Source: Aquimarina algicola
Lineage (GTDB): Bacteria; Bacteroidota; Bacteroidia; Flavobacteriales; Flavobacteriaceae
Reading direction: 5' to 3'
DNA: 64,000 bases
NCBI RefSeq assembly: GCF_006443095.1
Contig: NZ_VFWZ01000002.1
Location: forward strand, 930,001 to 994,000
Shown here: piece after piece, positions 36,109 to 44,977 of the stretch
Position numbering within the stretch: position 1 is the first letter of the stretch
How the letters are laid out: each line of letters starts with the position of its first letter
The notes under the pieces: model-generated
Told to the model about the DNA's origin: nothing
The model's database searches: none
Seen by the model: the letters and a program-made list of their open reading frames with translations, nothing else
Position numbers and translations under genes: made by a program

Positions 36109-38547
36109 ATGAAGAATACAAAGAGGTCAGTTACTTTTAAGATTATAGCAGGATATATTGTTGCCGGTTTGATTGCTGTAACCGCTTTTTGGGTAATTTA
36201 CAAGCAATTAAATAATTACACCCAAATTGCAGAGATCAAAAACGAAAACAACGAGAAGCTTTTTCTTGTGGGAGAAGCAATCACCGGATTGTATGAGGCA
36301 GAAAGCCTGACTCGAAACATCATTCAAACTTCGGATGTAAGAAAATTTAAAACTTATAAAATAAAAATTGATACGATATTAAAAACGATCAATAAAGTAT
36401 CTGAAATCTCTGATGACACCCTTCAAACCAAAAAAATCGATAGTATCAAATTCTTGGTAGATCGTAAAAATAAAAACCTCGAAGAACTCATCAAAATATA
36501 TGAACAACGTAAACAAAAAGGTTTATATGAATCTGCAATAGATGAGCTAGAGAAAGTAAATAAGAGTTTCGGAAGTGGGTATACGAATTATGAAAAACGA
36601 TTCAAAAAATACGATCCAAGAACCAGAAAAGCACTGATCAACATTCTAGAATACACCAAAAAAGATAATGCCGAGCGACTTACTAATCAAACCGTAGATT
36701 CTTTGGCTACTTCTGTACGACAAGTTTTGGCAGAATTAGAACAAAAAGATCGAAAATATAAACGAGAAATTTCTGTAAAAGAAAACAATCTTCTTAAGAA
36801 TGATCAGATCATTACCAAACAACTTAGAGACTTACTTGCCGCAATAGAACGTAATGAACGTAACCAATACTTTGCACGGTTAGAAGCTTCTAATCAAATG
36901 TTGAATAATACGTCTGAGATTATTGTAGTCATTGCCGCTATTAGTGTATTGATTGCTATTATTTTTCTTTTTTTAATCACTAAAGACATTTCTAAAAGTC
37001 AAAAGTATCGTAATGAACTCGAAGCTGAAAAAATATATACAGAGTCTTTATTAAAAGCAAGAGAATCACTAATCAATACTGTAACACATGATCTGCGTTC
37101 TCCGTTAAATACAGTAATAGGATATTCTGATCTTTTAGAGCGAACAGGGTTAGATAATAAACAAAAACACTATTTAGATCATCTTAAAAAATCATCCGAC
37201 TATATTCTTCACCTTGTAAATGATCTTTTGGATTTATCAAAGCTGGAAGCAGGTAAAATGGTTATTGAAGAGCTTCCTTTTTCTCCAAAGAAATTAATTG
37301 ATAATACGATCGCCAGTGTGATTCCGCTTAATGACAAAAAGAATTTGGATATTAAGGTGATTAATGATGAGAACCTAAATCAGCAATATCTTGGAGACCC
37401 TTTTAGAGTTAAACAAATTCTAACAAATCTTGTCAATAATGCTTACAAGTTTACGAATCGTGGTTCAATCATTATCGATAGTAAAGTAACGGTAAATGGG
37501 TTGTCTGAGAAACATTTGGTTATTTCTGTAAAAGATACCGGAATAGGGATTACAAAAGAGCAGCAGCAACATATTTTTGAAGAATTCTCTCAAGGTGATG
37601 ACAGTACAGAGAAAAAATATGGTGGATTTGGACTTGGGCTTGCGATTACCAAAAAAATAATCAAATTGCTTAACGGTAAAATTGACTTGAATAGTGAACC
37701 CGGAAAAGGAAGTGAGTTTACTTTTTATATTCCTATTAAACTTTCTGAGTCTTCACCAACTGAAGAAGCTGATAATCAAGAAATACAAAGCTTTTTTGAC
37801 AAAAAAGTACTTATTGTCGATGATGACGAAAGTCAAATTGCATTAACTAGCGAGGTAGCGTCTCTGGCAGGATTATCTTATGATGTGTGTGAAAATGGAG
37901 CAGAAGCTGTAGACTTGCTCAAAAAGCATACTTATGATCTTGTACTTACAGATATACAAATGCCAAAAATGGACGGATTTGGTTTGATACATGCCATAAA
38001 AAATGACCTAAAATTAAATCACTTACCTGTTATTGCTTTATCAGGAAGAACTGATGCTTCTGCTTCAGAATACCAAAACGCAGGGTTTTCTGGCAGTTTA
38101 CAAAAGCCATATGCTCCAAAGGCATTGATCGATTTAATTGCTTCGTTATTAAACTTTAGCATATCAACTTATGAGCATCAAAATAAAGCTGTAGATCTCG
38201 AAAATGAAGGAGATGAAGAGTATTCATTAAATGATCTTATGATTTTTGCTCAGGGTGACTCTGATTCTCTATATGCCATACTGGATACTTTTTATGAAAG
38301 CACTATTGAAAACATAAAAGATTTGAAAATATATGTAGAACAAAAAGACACTCTTCACATTAAAAAGATGGCACATAAGATGTTGCCTATGTTTAAACAA
38401 ATAAGAGCAAAAGATGTAGTTTCTATTTTAGTAAAATTAGAAAACCCTGATCAATATGATATTGATAATAACACATTAATACAACTCACAAATTTAGGAA
38501 TCCTTAAAATTGAAGACCTGATACACAAATTAAAAGTCGAAAACTAA
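36109..38547 (+). CDS. Hybrid histidine kinase (HisKA-HATPase-REC-HPt)
   Basis: 812 residues. A transmembrane helix at about 11-31, a long coiled periplasmic helical region to about 268, a second helix at about 270-292, then the phosphoacceptor helix with H326 in VTHDLRSPLNTVIGYSDLLE. The ATPase domain follows (KDTGIGI, GGFGLGLAITKK). A receiver domain covers about 567-680 with VLIVDDDESQ and the phospho-Asp in VLTDIQMPK. A C-terminal HPt domain lies at about 715-805 with His near 755 (KMAHKML). A full phosphorelay in one protein. It converges with the sigma-54 regulator, overlapping by 4 bases. Confidence 0.93.
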   Translation: MKNTKRSVTFKIIAGYIVAGLIAVTAFWVIYKQLNNYTQIAEIKNENNEKLFLVGEAITGLYEAESLTRNIIQTSDVRKFKTYKIKIDTILKTINKVSEISDDTLQTKKIDSIKFLVDRKNKNLEELIKIYEQRKQKGLYESAIDELEKVNKSFGSGYTNYEKRFKKYDPRTRKALINILEYTKKDNAERLTNQTVDSLATSVRQVLAELEQKDRKYKREISVKENNLLKNDQIITKQLRDLLAAIERNERNQYFARLEASNQMLNNTSEIIVVIAAISVLIAIIFLFLITKDISKSQKYRNELEAEKIYTESLLKARESLINTVTHDLRSPLNTVIGYSDLLERTGLDNKQKHYLDHLKKSSDYILHLVNDLLDLSKLEAGKMVIEELPFSPKKLIDNTIASVIPLNDKKNLDIKVINDENLNQQYLGDPFRVKQILTNLVNNAYKFTNRGSIIIDSKVTVNGLSEKHLVISVKDTGIGITKEQQQHIFEEFSQGDDSTEKKYGGFGLGLAITKKIIKLLNGKIDLNSEPGKGSEFTFYIPIKLSESSPTEEADNQEIQSFFDKKVLIVDDDESQIALTSEVASLAGLSYDVCENGAEAVDLLKKHTYDLVLTDIQMPKMDGFGLIHAIKNDLKLNHLPVIALSGRTDASASEYQNAGFSGSLQKPYAPKALIDLIASLLNFSISTYEHQNKAVDLENEGDEEYSLNDLMIFAQGDSDSLYAILDTFYESTIENIKDLKIYVEQKDTLHIKKMAHKMLPMFKQIRAKDVVSILVKLENPDQYDIDNNTLIQLTNLGILKIEDLIHKLKVEN

Positions 38548-39905
38548 AGACTGATATCGTACTGTTTTAATTTATTATATAGTGTTTTTCGATCTATAGC
38601 AAGCATCCTTGCTGCTTTAGCTTTATTACCGTTTGCTTTTTCTAATGCATCTAAAATCAACTCCTGCTCGTTTTGATTTTTAAATAAACCATAAGTTTGT
38701 TTTGCGTTATGTGACGCATATGCAATATCATTTGGTAAAATATCTAATGTAATCATATCGACCTGAGTAAGCAGAACAGAGCGCTTTACTATATTTTTCA
38801 ATTCTCTTAGGTTACCCGGCCAATTATACTTTTTGAATGCTTCTAAAACTTCGTCTGTAAACCCTACAACATGTTTTTCTAATTCTGTGTTGGACTCTTC
38901 AAGAAAATGATTTGCAAAGAGCATTAAATCTTCGATTCTATCCTTTAATGGAGGTACTTTGATAGAAAACTCATTAAGTCTATGATATAAATCTTCTCTA
39001 AAATCACCTTCTTTTACCGCATGACTCAAATCCTCATTAGTTGCAACAATAACTCTGATATCTACTTCTATCTCTTTATTGCTTCCAACAGGTTTCACTT
39101 TTCTTTCCTGTAACGCTCTTAATAATTGGACTTGTAATTCGTAGCTCAAATTACCTATTTCATCAAGAAAAAGAGTACCACCATTTGCTGCTTCAAAATG
39201 CCCTACTTTATCATTTACGGCACCTGTAAATGATCCTTTTATATGTCCAAAAAACTCACTAGAAGCTATTTCTTTGGGTATTGCACCACAGTCTACAGCA
39301 ACAAAAGGTTTGTCTGCTCTTTTACTTGCTTTATGAATACTACTTGCTACATATTCTTTTCCTGTCCCGCTATCTCCGATAACCAAAACAGACATTTTAG
39401 TAGGTGCTACAAGCGCAACATATTCGTTTAATTTTTTTGAAGCATCACTAACCCCTCTTACAAAAGATGTATTAACATTCGTTTTTTTGGTTGTTGTAGA
39501 AGCCTTTGTTTTTGTTTCTTTTTCAGGTGTTACTGTCTTTGTTCCTTTTTCATTCAAGGCTTTATCTATCGTTTGCAATATCCTATCCGGATTAAACGGT
39601 TTGGACACATAATCAAAAGCCCCTTGTTTAATTGCATTAACCGCCATATTAATCTCTGCGTACCCAGTCATAATGATCACCTGGGTCGTAGGATTTTGTT
39701 TTAAAATTTCTTCTAATAAAATAATACCATCTGTATCCGGTAGTCGTACATCTGTTAATACTATATCAAAAGTCTCTTTCTTTATTTTAGGAACAGCTTC
39801 GTTACCTGAAAAAGCAGTAGAAACATCATATTCTTTCTTTTCTAAAAAAGTCTTCAGCATTGTACAAAAAGCAACATCGTCTTCGACTATAAGTATTTTA
39901 GACAT
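38544..39905 (-). CDS. Sigma-54-dependent response regulator (NtrC family)
   Basis: 453 residues with three domains: receiver (about 1-120, phospho-Asp D52 in VLTDVRLPDTDG), a linker rich in Lys/Thr, an AAA+ domain (about 145-385; Walker A GDSGTGKE; sigma-54 contact loop GSFTGA, one residue from the canonical GAFTGA; GGTLFLDEIG Walker B), and a Fis-type HTH at the C-terminus (ALEKANGNKAKAARMLAIDRKTLYNKL). Plausible partner of the convergent hybrid kinase. Confidence 0.95.
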   Translation of the reverse strand: MSKILIVEDDVAFCTMLKTFLEKKEYDVSTAFSGNEAVPKIKKETFDIVLTDVRLPDTDGIILLEEILKQNPTTQVIIMTGYAEINMAVNAIKQGAFDYVSKPFNPDRILQTIDKALNEKGTKTVTPEKETKTKASTTTKKTNVNTSFVRGVSDASKKLNEYVALVAPTKMSVLVIGDSGTGKEYVASSIHKASKRADKPFVAVDCGAIPKEIASSEFFGHIKGSFTGAVNDKVGHFEAANGGTLFLDEIGNLSYELQVQLLRALQERKVKPVGSNKEIEVDIRVIVATNEDLSHAVKEGDFREDLYHRLNEFSIKVPPLKDRIEDLMLFANHFLEESNTELEKHVVGFTDEVLEAFKKYNWPGNLRELKNIVKRSVLLTQVDMITLDILPNDIAYASHNAKQTYGLFKNQNEQELILDALEKANGNKAKAARMLAIDRKTLYNKLKQYDISL

Positions 39906-40176
39906 AATTCTAATAATTTGTGATCAACAAGATTTAATAATAATTGTTCTGCATACCTCGAATTGATCTCGGCACGCTACTTTTGTCAAAAGTATTTTAT
40001 CATTCCAAAACCTGAAATAGCACATACTCAAAAAGCTAATAATAAAATTTAGGACAACAAGTATAGCTATGATCAATAACGGTTTTTCAAATAAAATTGA
40101 TATACAAAACAAATTTTTATAGTAAACTAATATTATAAAATTACAATTTAAAATGTTTAGTAAAAATAAAAACATA
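39906..40176. other. Intergenic stretch with no gene
   Basis: About 270 bases upstream of the sigma-54 regulator, A/T-rich. The one open frame here (39924-40175, minus) has a very biased, hydrophobic, cysteine-rich translation typical of chance A/T-rich DNA. Apart from the terminator that follows, I see no conserved site. Confidence 0.5.
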
Positions 40177-40210
40177 AAAAAAGAGACCCTTGGGATTGAG
40201 TCTCTTTTTT
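40177..40210 (-). terminator. Terminator downstream of the small secreted protein gene
   Basis: Perfect 11-bp stem (40177-40187 with 40200-40210; GAGAC with GTCTC core) around a 12-base loop, with A/T runs on both sides; 63 bases past the stop of the 40273-40611 gene. Confidence 0.8.
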
Positions 40211-40272
40211 AGCACTAAACAACTTTATATCGTCCTTGGTTGCAAAACGATATCCTTTTTCTACCCCTAGAT

Positions 40273-40611
40273 TTAAGATTTATTGTCGTTTGGCGTTATC
40301 CATTCACCATTAGCGCTTGCAAATACAACTTTTGTGTTATCGTTATCGTCTTTAAAAATAATCTTGTATGTATTATCTTTAGACATATATGCTTTTACTA
40401 TTCTCAAATTTCTGTAATCTTTTGCCGCCAACTCTTGTACAGAAAGTGGCAACTCTACAATATTAATTTCTGTATATTCTTGCTGCTCATACTCATAATC
40501 CCATACATCATATCCATCTTCTATCGATGCCAAGTCATCATCCTGACCAGCAACACCTTGAGCTGAAAATATACTTACTACAATTGCTATTATCATTGGT
40601 ATCTTTTTCAT
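40273..40611 (-). CDS. Small secreted protein, possibly PepSY-like
   Basis: 112 residues with a signal peptide ending near GVAGQDDD, then an acidic, tyrosine-rich stretch and a 55-residue domain (ELPLSVQELAAKDYRNL ... YKIIFKDD ... VVFASANGEWI). That pattern of a short helix followed by strands ending in V-x-F-x-x-x-G-x-W is like PepSY-like (DUF2874) periplasmic proteins of Bacteroidota. Function not established. Monocistronic with its own terminator. Confidence 0.65.
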   Translation of the reverse strand: MKKIPMIIAIVVSIFSAQGVAGQDDDLASIEDGYDVWDYEYEQQEYTEINIVELPLSVQELAAKDYRNLRIVKAYMSKDNTYKIIFKDDNDNTKVVFASANGEWITPNDNKS

Positions 40612-40800
40612 CGGGTTATTGATAAAATTACCTTATCTACCTAATAGTAATAATTGTTCCAAAACAAAGGATTTTACCATTTTAACCATAAAACACTATA
40701 AATAAGCGTTTTACATTTTCAAGGTATTAATAAAATATGTTAAGAAATTGTAGATTAAATCAAAAATGTGTAGAAATATTACACGTTTTTATGATGTTTT

Positions 40801-41202
40801 TTAAAATAATGGTTTTCTACGGTTTGCTTTTTTTGTGGACTGTCTTTGTTTTTGTTCTAAACGTTTTTTGACAGCTGCTCTTGAAGGTCTTGTCGATTTT
40901 CGCTTCTTGGGGATATGTAAATTAGTCTTTAAAACTTCAAAAAGTCTTTTTATCACTAATTCTTTATTGCGATGTTGGCTTCTGTGATCACTACATTGTA
41001 AAATAAGAGTCCCTGATTTGGTAAGTCGCGATGATAATTTTTGGCTTAGCAAAAGCTTTTCTTCATCAGTAAGGCCTTGCGAAGCCAAAATATCAAAACT
41101 CAGTTCTACTTTTGAAGACACTTTATTTACATGTTGTCCTCCTGCACCAGAACTTCTTACAGCTTTATATATTACTTCTTTTATGATGATTGAAGTATTC
41201 AC
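40801..41202 (-). CDS. arfB: Alternative ribosome-rescue factor ArfB (peptidyl-tRNA hydrolase)
   Basis: 133 residues; the GGQ catalytic motif is in SSGAGGQHVNKVSSKVEL near residue 21, and the C-terminus is strongly basic (KKRKSTRPSRAAVKKRLEQKQR as a helix entering the mRNA channel). Hydrolyses peptidyl-tRNA on stalled ribosomes lacking a stop codon. Its start overlaps the DUF4301 stop by 4 bases, so it is translationally coupled to that gene. Confidence 0.94.
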   Translation of the reverse strand: MNTSIIIKEVIYKAVRSSGAGGQHVNKVSSKVELSFDILASQGLTDEEKLLLSQKLSSRLTKSGTLILQCSDHRSQHRNKELVIKRLFEVLKTNLHIPKKRKSTRPSRAAVKKRLEQKQRQSTKKANRRKPLF

Positions 41203-42764
41203 GAAAAGAGTTTTACCTGGTGTGCAGATTTTAATAAATCGTTGACCGTTTTTACAGGGTTAAATGTGGTTAATGGTACTTCTATAAAAACACTAATCCA
41301 ATTTGACATAGCTCCATTCCATAATCCGGGTAACTCTAGAGCTTTAAGAACTTTCCCATTCAATGTTTTTTGAGTAATAAATCCTGCATCAGGATCTACA
41401 AAATCTAACAGATTAAACTTGTTACCATGATAATCTCGTACTCCACAAATCAAATCTACCGGATTAAAATGAGTTGCACTGTTCAAAATTTCTTCTTGTC
41501 TACGGTCTGCTTTATCAATCTGAGGCGATTCGATAATTTGAAGCACTAATCTTCCATTTTCATTTTTGATCCAAAAAGGGCCTCCTCCAGGCTCTCCTTC
41601 ATTGATTACCATACCACATACTCGTATAGGGCGGTTCAATGATGATCTCAAAAATTCAATTTTATATTGGTCTGAAAATTTGTCAAAATCCAATGGCAAA
41701 GTAACATTAAGCTGTTGTACCAAAAACTTTTTGATGTCTTTCAACTCTGCTTCGGTAGGTTGTTGTTGATCTATCGCATTTAGTATTCTAAATACTTCGT
41801 CTTGAATTTCTATAAGTTTACCTGCTAATACTTTTTTATACCCTGATACTTCATCTTGATATTTACGAACTACCACATTATCTATATTTTTGATATAAAT
41901 AATATCTGCATCTAGATCATTGAGGTTTTCTATAAGTGCTCCGTGTCCTCCCGGTCTGAAAAATAACGACCCGTCTTCTTTTCTAAAAGGTTCATTATCT
42001 TCATCTACTGCTATAGTATCGGTTTCAGGCTTCTGAAATGAATAGGTAATATCAAATTTTGTATTTGTTTTTTCTTCTACCTTCTTTTTTATTCTTTCAA
42101 ATTCTTCTTTAAACCCTTCTAAATGATTTTTTGAAATTGTAAAATGAAGTTTAGATTCTCCATCAAGATTTTTATTATATCCGGCAGCTTCATACAAGTG
42201 CTCTTCAAAAGAAGTAGAAACACTATCAGAATATTTATGAAACGGAAGAAGTCCTTTTGGGAAATCCCCAAAATTCAATCCTTTTTCTTTTAACATCATC
42301 TCGACAAAGATGTAGAGTTGTCTTCCTTCAGAAAGTGATTCGAATTTTGGATAGGCAGACTTTACCTTCTTCATTACAGTTTCGTAAAACGGAAATTTCT
42401 CCAGACCTATTAAGAAAAGTCTTATCGCATTCGCTTTTTCATGGTTTGTATATGAATTTAAGCTTTCTTTCTCAAAATTATAATTATCCAAAAACCGAAA
42501 CAGATCTTTGAACATGCGTGTCGCCGCACCCGAAGCAGGAACAAATTTAATCGTATCCAGATTTTCTAACCTAGATTCATATAGCTTAATCAGTTCTGTT
42601 TGATAATGCTCAGAGATTTTGAGGATTCCATTATCTAGAGTTGCTGCACTACGTAGTGATACAAATGGAATTTCTGTTTTAAAAATCTCAATCTGCGAAA
42701 GCACCTTATCAATAGTTAATCCTTTTGACTTGATAAGTTTGATATCCTTGTCTGTTATATTCAC
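41199..42764 (-). CDS. DUF4301 protein with UDP-sugar-pyrophosphorylase-like motifs
   Basis: 521 residues. I recognise the DUF4301 family of Bacteroidota, which has no assigned function. Its motifs parallel nucleotidyltransferases of the UDP-GlcNAc pyrophosphorylase type: FVPASGAATRMFKDL (like the G-x-G-T-R loop), KLHFTISKNHLEGF, a SFQKPETDTIAVD strand, then LFFRPGGHGALIENL (like the P-G-G-N/H-G segment) and YIKNIDNVV. A GT-A-type nucleotidyl transfer is my inference. Four bases after the NadR-like kinase and overlapping arfB. Confidence 0.8.
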   Translation of the reverse strand: MNITDKDIKLIKSKGLTIDKVLSQIEIFKTEIPFVSLRSAATLDNGILKISEHYQTELIKLYESRLENLDTIKFVPASGAATRMFKDLFRFLDNYNFEKESLNSYTNHEKANAIRLFLIGLEKFPFYETVMKKVKSAYPKFESLSEGRQLYIFVEMMLKEKGLNFGDFPKGLLPFHKYSDSVSTSFEEHLYEAAGYNKNLDGESKLHFTISKNHLEGFKEEFERIKKKVEEKTNTKFDITYSFQKPETDTIAVDEDNEPFRKEDGSLFFRPGGHGALIENLNDLDADIIYIKNIDNVVVRKYQDEVSGYKKVLAGKLIEIQDEVFRILNAIDQQQPTEAELKDIKKFLVQQLNVTLPLDFDKFSDQYKIEFLRSSLNRPIRVCGMVINEGEPGGGPFWIKNENGRLVLQIIESPQIDKADRRQEEILNSATHFNPVDLICGVRDYHGNKFNLLDFVDPDAGFITQKTLNGKVLKALELPGLWNGAMSNWISVFIEVPLTTFNPVKTVNDLLKSAHQVKLFS

Positions 42765-42768
42765 TTTA

Positions 42769-43332
42769 CTATGTTTTTATTAATTGGTTAATTGCCTTAA
42801 CAGCTGTTTCTAAACGAGATTTTCTATCTCCTTTTATTATAATATAAGGGCGATTATGATCATCTAAAGCTTTTTTAAAAGCGTCAAACATCTTTTCTCG
42901 CTCATCTGGTTTGTCTCTTAGATCATCCGGCATCCATGGGGTATCAATATAAGTCAACAAATACAAATCATAAGTATTCTCTATTGAAAACTTATCTAAA
43001 TCAGGATGCACCAAATTATTAAAATATACTTCAGAATAGACTTTAGTTTCTAAAAGATCAGTATCACAAATCAATACTTTATTTGCTTTTTTCAGCGCTT
43101 GATTTTCTAGCTCCATCTGTCCTTCTGCAATTAGAATAAGATCATCATAACTACATATTTCTTTTGTAGCATCCCATTTTTTCTGCAAATATTCTCTGGC
43201 AAACTCTGGAACCCACTCTGTTTTGTAGTAAGCTGCCAGCTGTTTACTCAGTGTTGTCTTTCCTGTTGATTCAGGACCAAAAAGCACTACTTTTATACAG
43301 TTACCGGTTTGTTGTTTAAGCTTTTCTTCCAT
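42769..43332 (-). CDS. NadR-like P-loop kinase
   Basis: 187 residues with a Walker A motif in VLFGPESTGKTTLSKQLA and the conserved VPEFAREYL; a standalone version of the ribosylnicotinamide kinase domain of NadR, without the N-terminal adenylyltransferase. FICDTD-like VLICDTDLLETK is the second nucleotide motif. Expected reaction: nicotinamide riboside to NMN, but the neighbouring thiamine-binding-type gene leaves open a pyrimidine or thiamine substrate. Its start overlaps pnuC by 40 bases. Confidence 0.85.
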   Translation of the reverse strand: MEEKLKQQTGNCIKVVLFGPESTGKTTLSKQLAAYYKTEWVPEFAREYLQKKWDATKEICSYDDLILIAEGQMELENQALKKANKVLICDTDLLETKVYSEVYFNNLVHPDLDKFSIENTYDLYLLTYIDTPWMPDDLRDKPDEREKMFDAFKKALDDHNRPYIIIKGDRKSRLETAVKAINQLIKT

Positions 43333-43931
43333 TCTAGATATCCTAAGACTGCTAATATGGTGAATAATACATATTGAAAACTAGTAAATGTAAATCCTTT
43401 ATAAAAGTACAATGGTACAGATATAATATCACCTATAATCCAAAAAATCCAGTTTTCTATCTTTCTTCTTGCCATTAGCCACATCCCCACAAAGAATATT
43501 GCTGTTGTCAGCGTATCAATGTAAGCTGTCCAATCTTTCCACTTATCAAAAATAGTATATACCAGATAAACAAAAAACAAAGTAGCAATAAAGATTGTTG
43601 TACTTATTTTTTTTTCTTGAGATGTCGTTATAGAGATGGGAGTTACTTGTTTGTCATTTATTTTTCGTGTCCAAATAAACCAACCATAAACACTCATAAC
43701 AAAATAGTATCCATTAATCATCATATCCCCCAACAATGACCATTTTAAAAGCAAGTACACATATATAGATGTACTGATCATACCGGTAGGATACACCCAT
43801 ATACGGTTTGCTTTTGCAAAATACACACTCAATAATCCAAAAATAACAGCTGTAATTTCTAGTACAATATCAAGAAGTGCATACGTTGAATATTGAGCAA
43901 AGAAAAAATCAAAAATTTGGTTCATAATCAC
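43293..43931 (-). CDS. PnuC-family vitamin transporter (nicotinamide riboside or thiamine)
   Basis: 212 residues with about seven hydrophobic helices, the PnuC/PnuT (SWEET-like) fold. WVYPTGMISTSIYVYLL and later WIIGDIISVPLYFYKGF are the family's substrate-cavity segments. PnuC imports nicotinamide riboside; the paralogue PnuT imports thiamine. Between a thiamine-binding-like protein and a NadR-like kinase, either is plausible. An ATG two codons downstream is an alternative start. Overlaps the upstream gene by 23 bases. Confidence 0.85.
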   Translation of the reverse strand: MIMNQIFDFFFAQYSTYALLDIVLEITAVIFGLLSVYFAKANRIWVYPTGMISTSIYVYLLLKWSLLGDMMINGYYFVMSVYGWFIWTRKINDKQVTPISITTSQEKKISTTIFIATLFFVYLVYTIFDKWKDWTAYIDTLTTAIFFVGMWLMARRKIENWIFWIIGDIISVPLYFYKGFTFTSFQYVLFTILAVLGYLEWKKSLNNKPVTV

Positions 43932-44169
43932 TTCTATTACTCTTTACCATTTTCATATATACCAAAACATGATCCATATTACCGAATGCGTTTTTAATCT
44001 CTTTTGTTAAAAAAGGCATCACTTTATCATATTCTCCATAGACTTGGGTACTTAATGGATTTTCTAAAACAGTAAACTCTGATGCTCGAAGTTTTTTTAT
44101 AAAAAGTATAATATGATCTTCAAAATCATTTTGAAGAGGGGTTAGGGTTAACTCTACAGAAATTTGCAT
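43909..44169 (-). CDS. MTH1187/YkoF-type thiamine-binding-like protein
   Basis: 86 residues with a ferredoxin-like alpha/beta pattern: ISVELTLTPL, then a helix, ENPLSTQVYGEYDKV, and VLVYMKMVKS. These are the conserved strands of the MTH1187/YkoF family, members of which bind thiamine or HMP. Soluble and cytosolic. First gene of the tight pnuC operon, 48 bases downstream of the phosphopantetheinyl transferase gene. Confidence 0.82.
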   Translation of the reverse strand: MQISVELTLTPLQNDFEDHIILFIKKLRASEFTVLENPLSTQVYGEYDKVMPFLTKEIKNAFGNMDHVLVYMKMVKSNRSDYEPNF

Positions 44170-44217
44170 TATTCTAAGTTAATTATAATTAAATACTACA
44201 AAGATAAATCAAGGACA

Positions 44218-44853
44218 TCAAGAAGCAGGCAATACATATACACATGTAAACCCTTCAAACTCTACAAAACTCATTTCATATTCACTCTTTTTTTCCTGAT
44301 AGAAAATAGCTCCATATATAATAGGGATTTTTAAACTAAATTGAGAGATATAAATATGGTCTTTAAAACTAAGACCTGCTGTAGCATATAGCTTGTATAG
44401 TGATTCTTTTGCTCCCCATATTATAGTCAAAGCTCTGGTTTCGTCAAGATTCAAATCATGCATATATTCATTTTCTCCTTGATTTGTAAACTTATGAGCG
44501 ATTTTATTAATTTTTTCTCTTTGTTTTTCTATATCAATACCAACAGGTTTATCACTTACAATCACTCCTACAAATTCATAAGAATGTGTAATAGAAATTT
44601 GATTACCATCTTTGAGATGTGGTTTACCAAATTCATCATAATAGAGATCATGATCTGTATATCCAAAAATAGCTAGCAAATGACGAACACTCATAAAACC
44701 CTTGCGATGCATTTCGGATTTCATATTATCTACTCTGTTTTGACAATATTCTGTTAGTGTTATTCCTTCACACAAATCTTCATAAGATTCATTTATCTTC
44801 CATATTAATACGGTAGTGGTATTATTTGGTGTTATAGTTTTATAAAGAGGCAT
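44218..44853 (-). CDS. 4'-phosphopantetheinyl transferase superfamily protein
   Basis: 211 residues; transfers phosphopantetheine from CoA to a carrier-protein serine. The motifs are KPVGIDIEKQREKINKIAHKF (magnesium-binding Asp) and IWGAKESLYKLYATAGLSFKDH, with the WxxKEs/aLxK signature. Sfp-type rather than AcpS-type length. Divergent from ahcY. Which carrier protein it serves cannot be seen here. Confidence 0.9.
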   Translation of the reverse strand: MPLYKTITPNNTTTVLIWKINESYEDLCEGITLTEYCQNRVDNMKSEMHRKGFMSVRHLLAIFGYTDHDLYYDEFGKPHLKDGNQISITHSYEFVGVIVSDKPVGIDIEKQREKINKIAHKFTNQGENEYMHDLNLDETRALTIIWGAKESLYKLYATAGLSFKDHIYISQFSLKIPIIYGAIFYQEKKSEYEMSFVEFEGFTCVYVLPAS

Positions 44854-44875
44854 TTATAGTCTTAAAGTTATTGTG

Positions 44876-44883
44876 TACCTTTG
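44876..44883 (+). promoter_or_regulatory. -7 promoter box for ahcY
   Basis: TACCTTTG, about 95 bases before the ahcY ATG, giving an unusually long leader of about 85-90 bases. No hairpin of note is seen in it. Confidence 0.45.
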
Positions 44884-44977
44884 CAAACTTAAAAGGATTT
44901 TATCCTTTACAAAACGAATTTAGAACAATTTAGTGCCAAATACCAAAAAGCACTTCATAAACATAAAATAAAAAGCT

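Noticed and set aside
36109..39905. Sigma-54 (-24/-12) promoters as targets of the NtrC-type regulator
   Set aside because: I noticed no convincing GG-N10-GC element near the starts of neighbouring genes; the regulator's targets cannot be assigned from this window.
39924..40175. 83-codon open frame on the minus strand
   Set aside because: The translation is dominated by Phe, Ile, Leu, Tyr and Cys without a sensible membrane topology, typical of chance reading in A/T-rich intergenic DNA.
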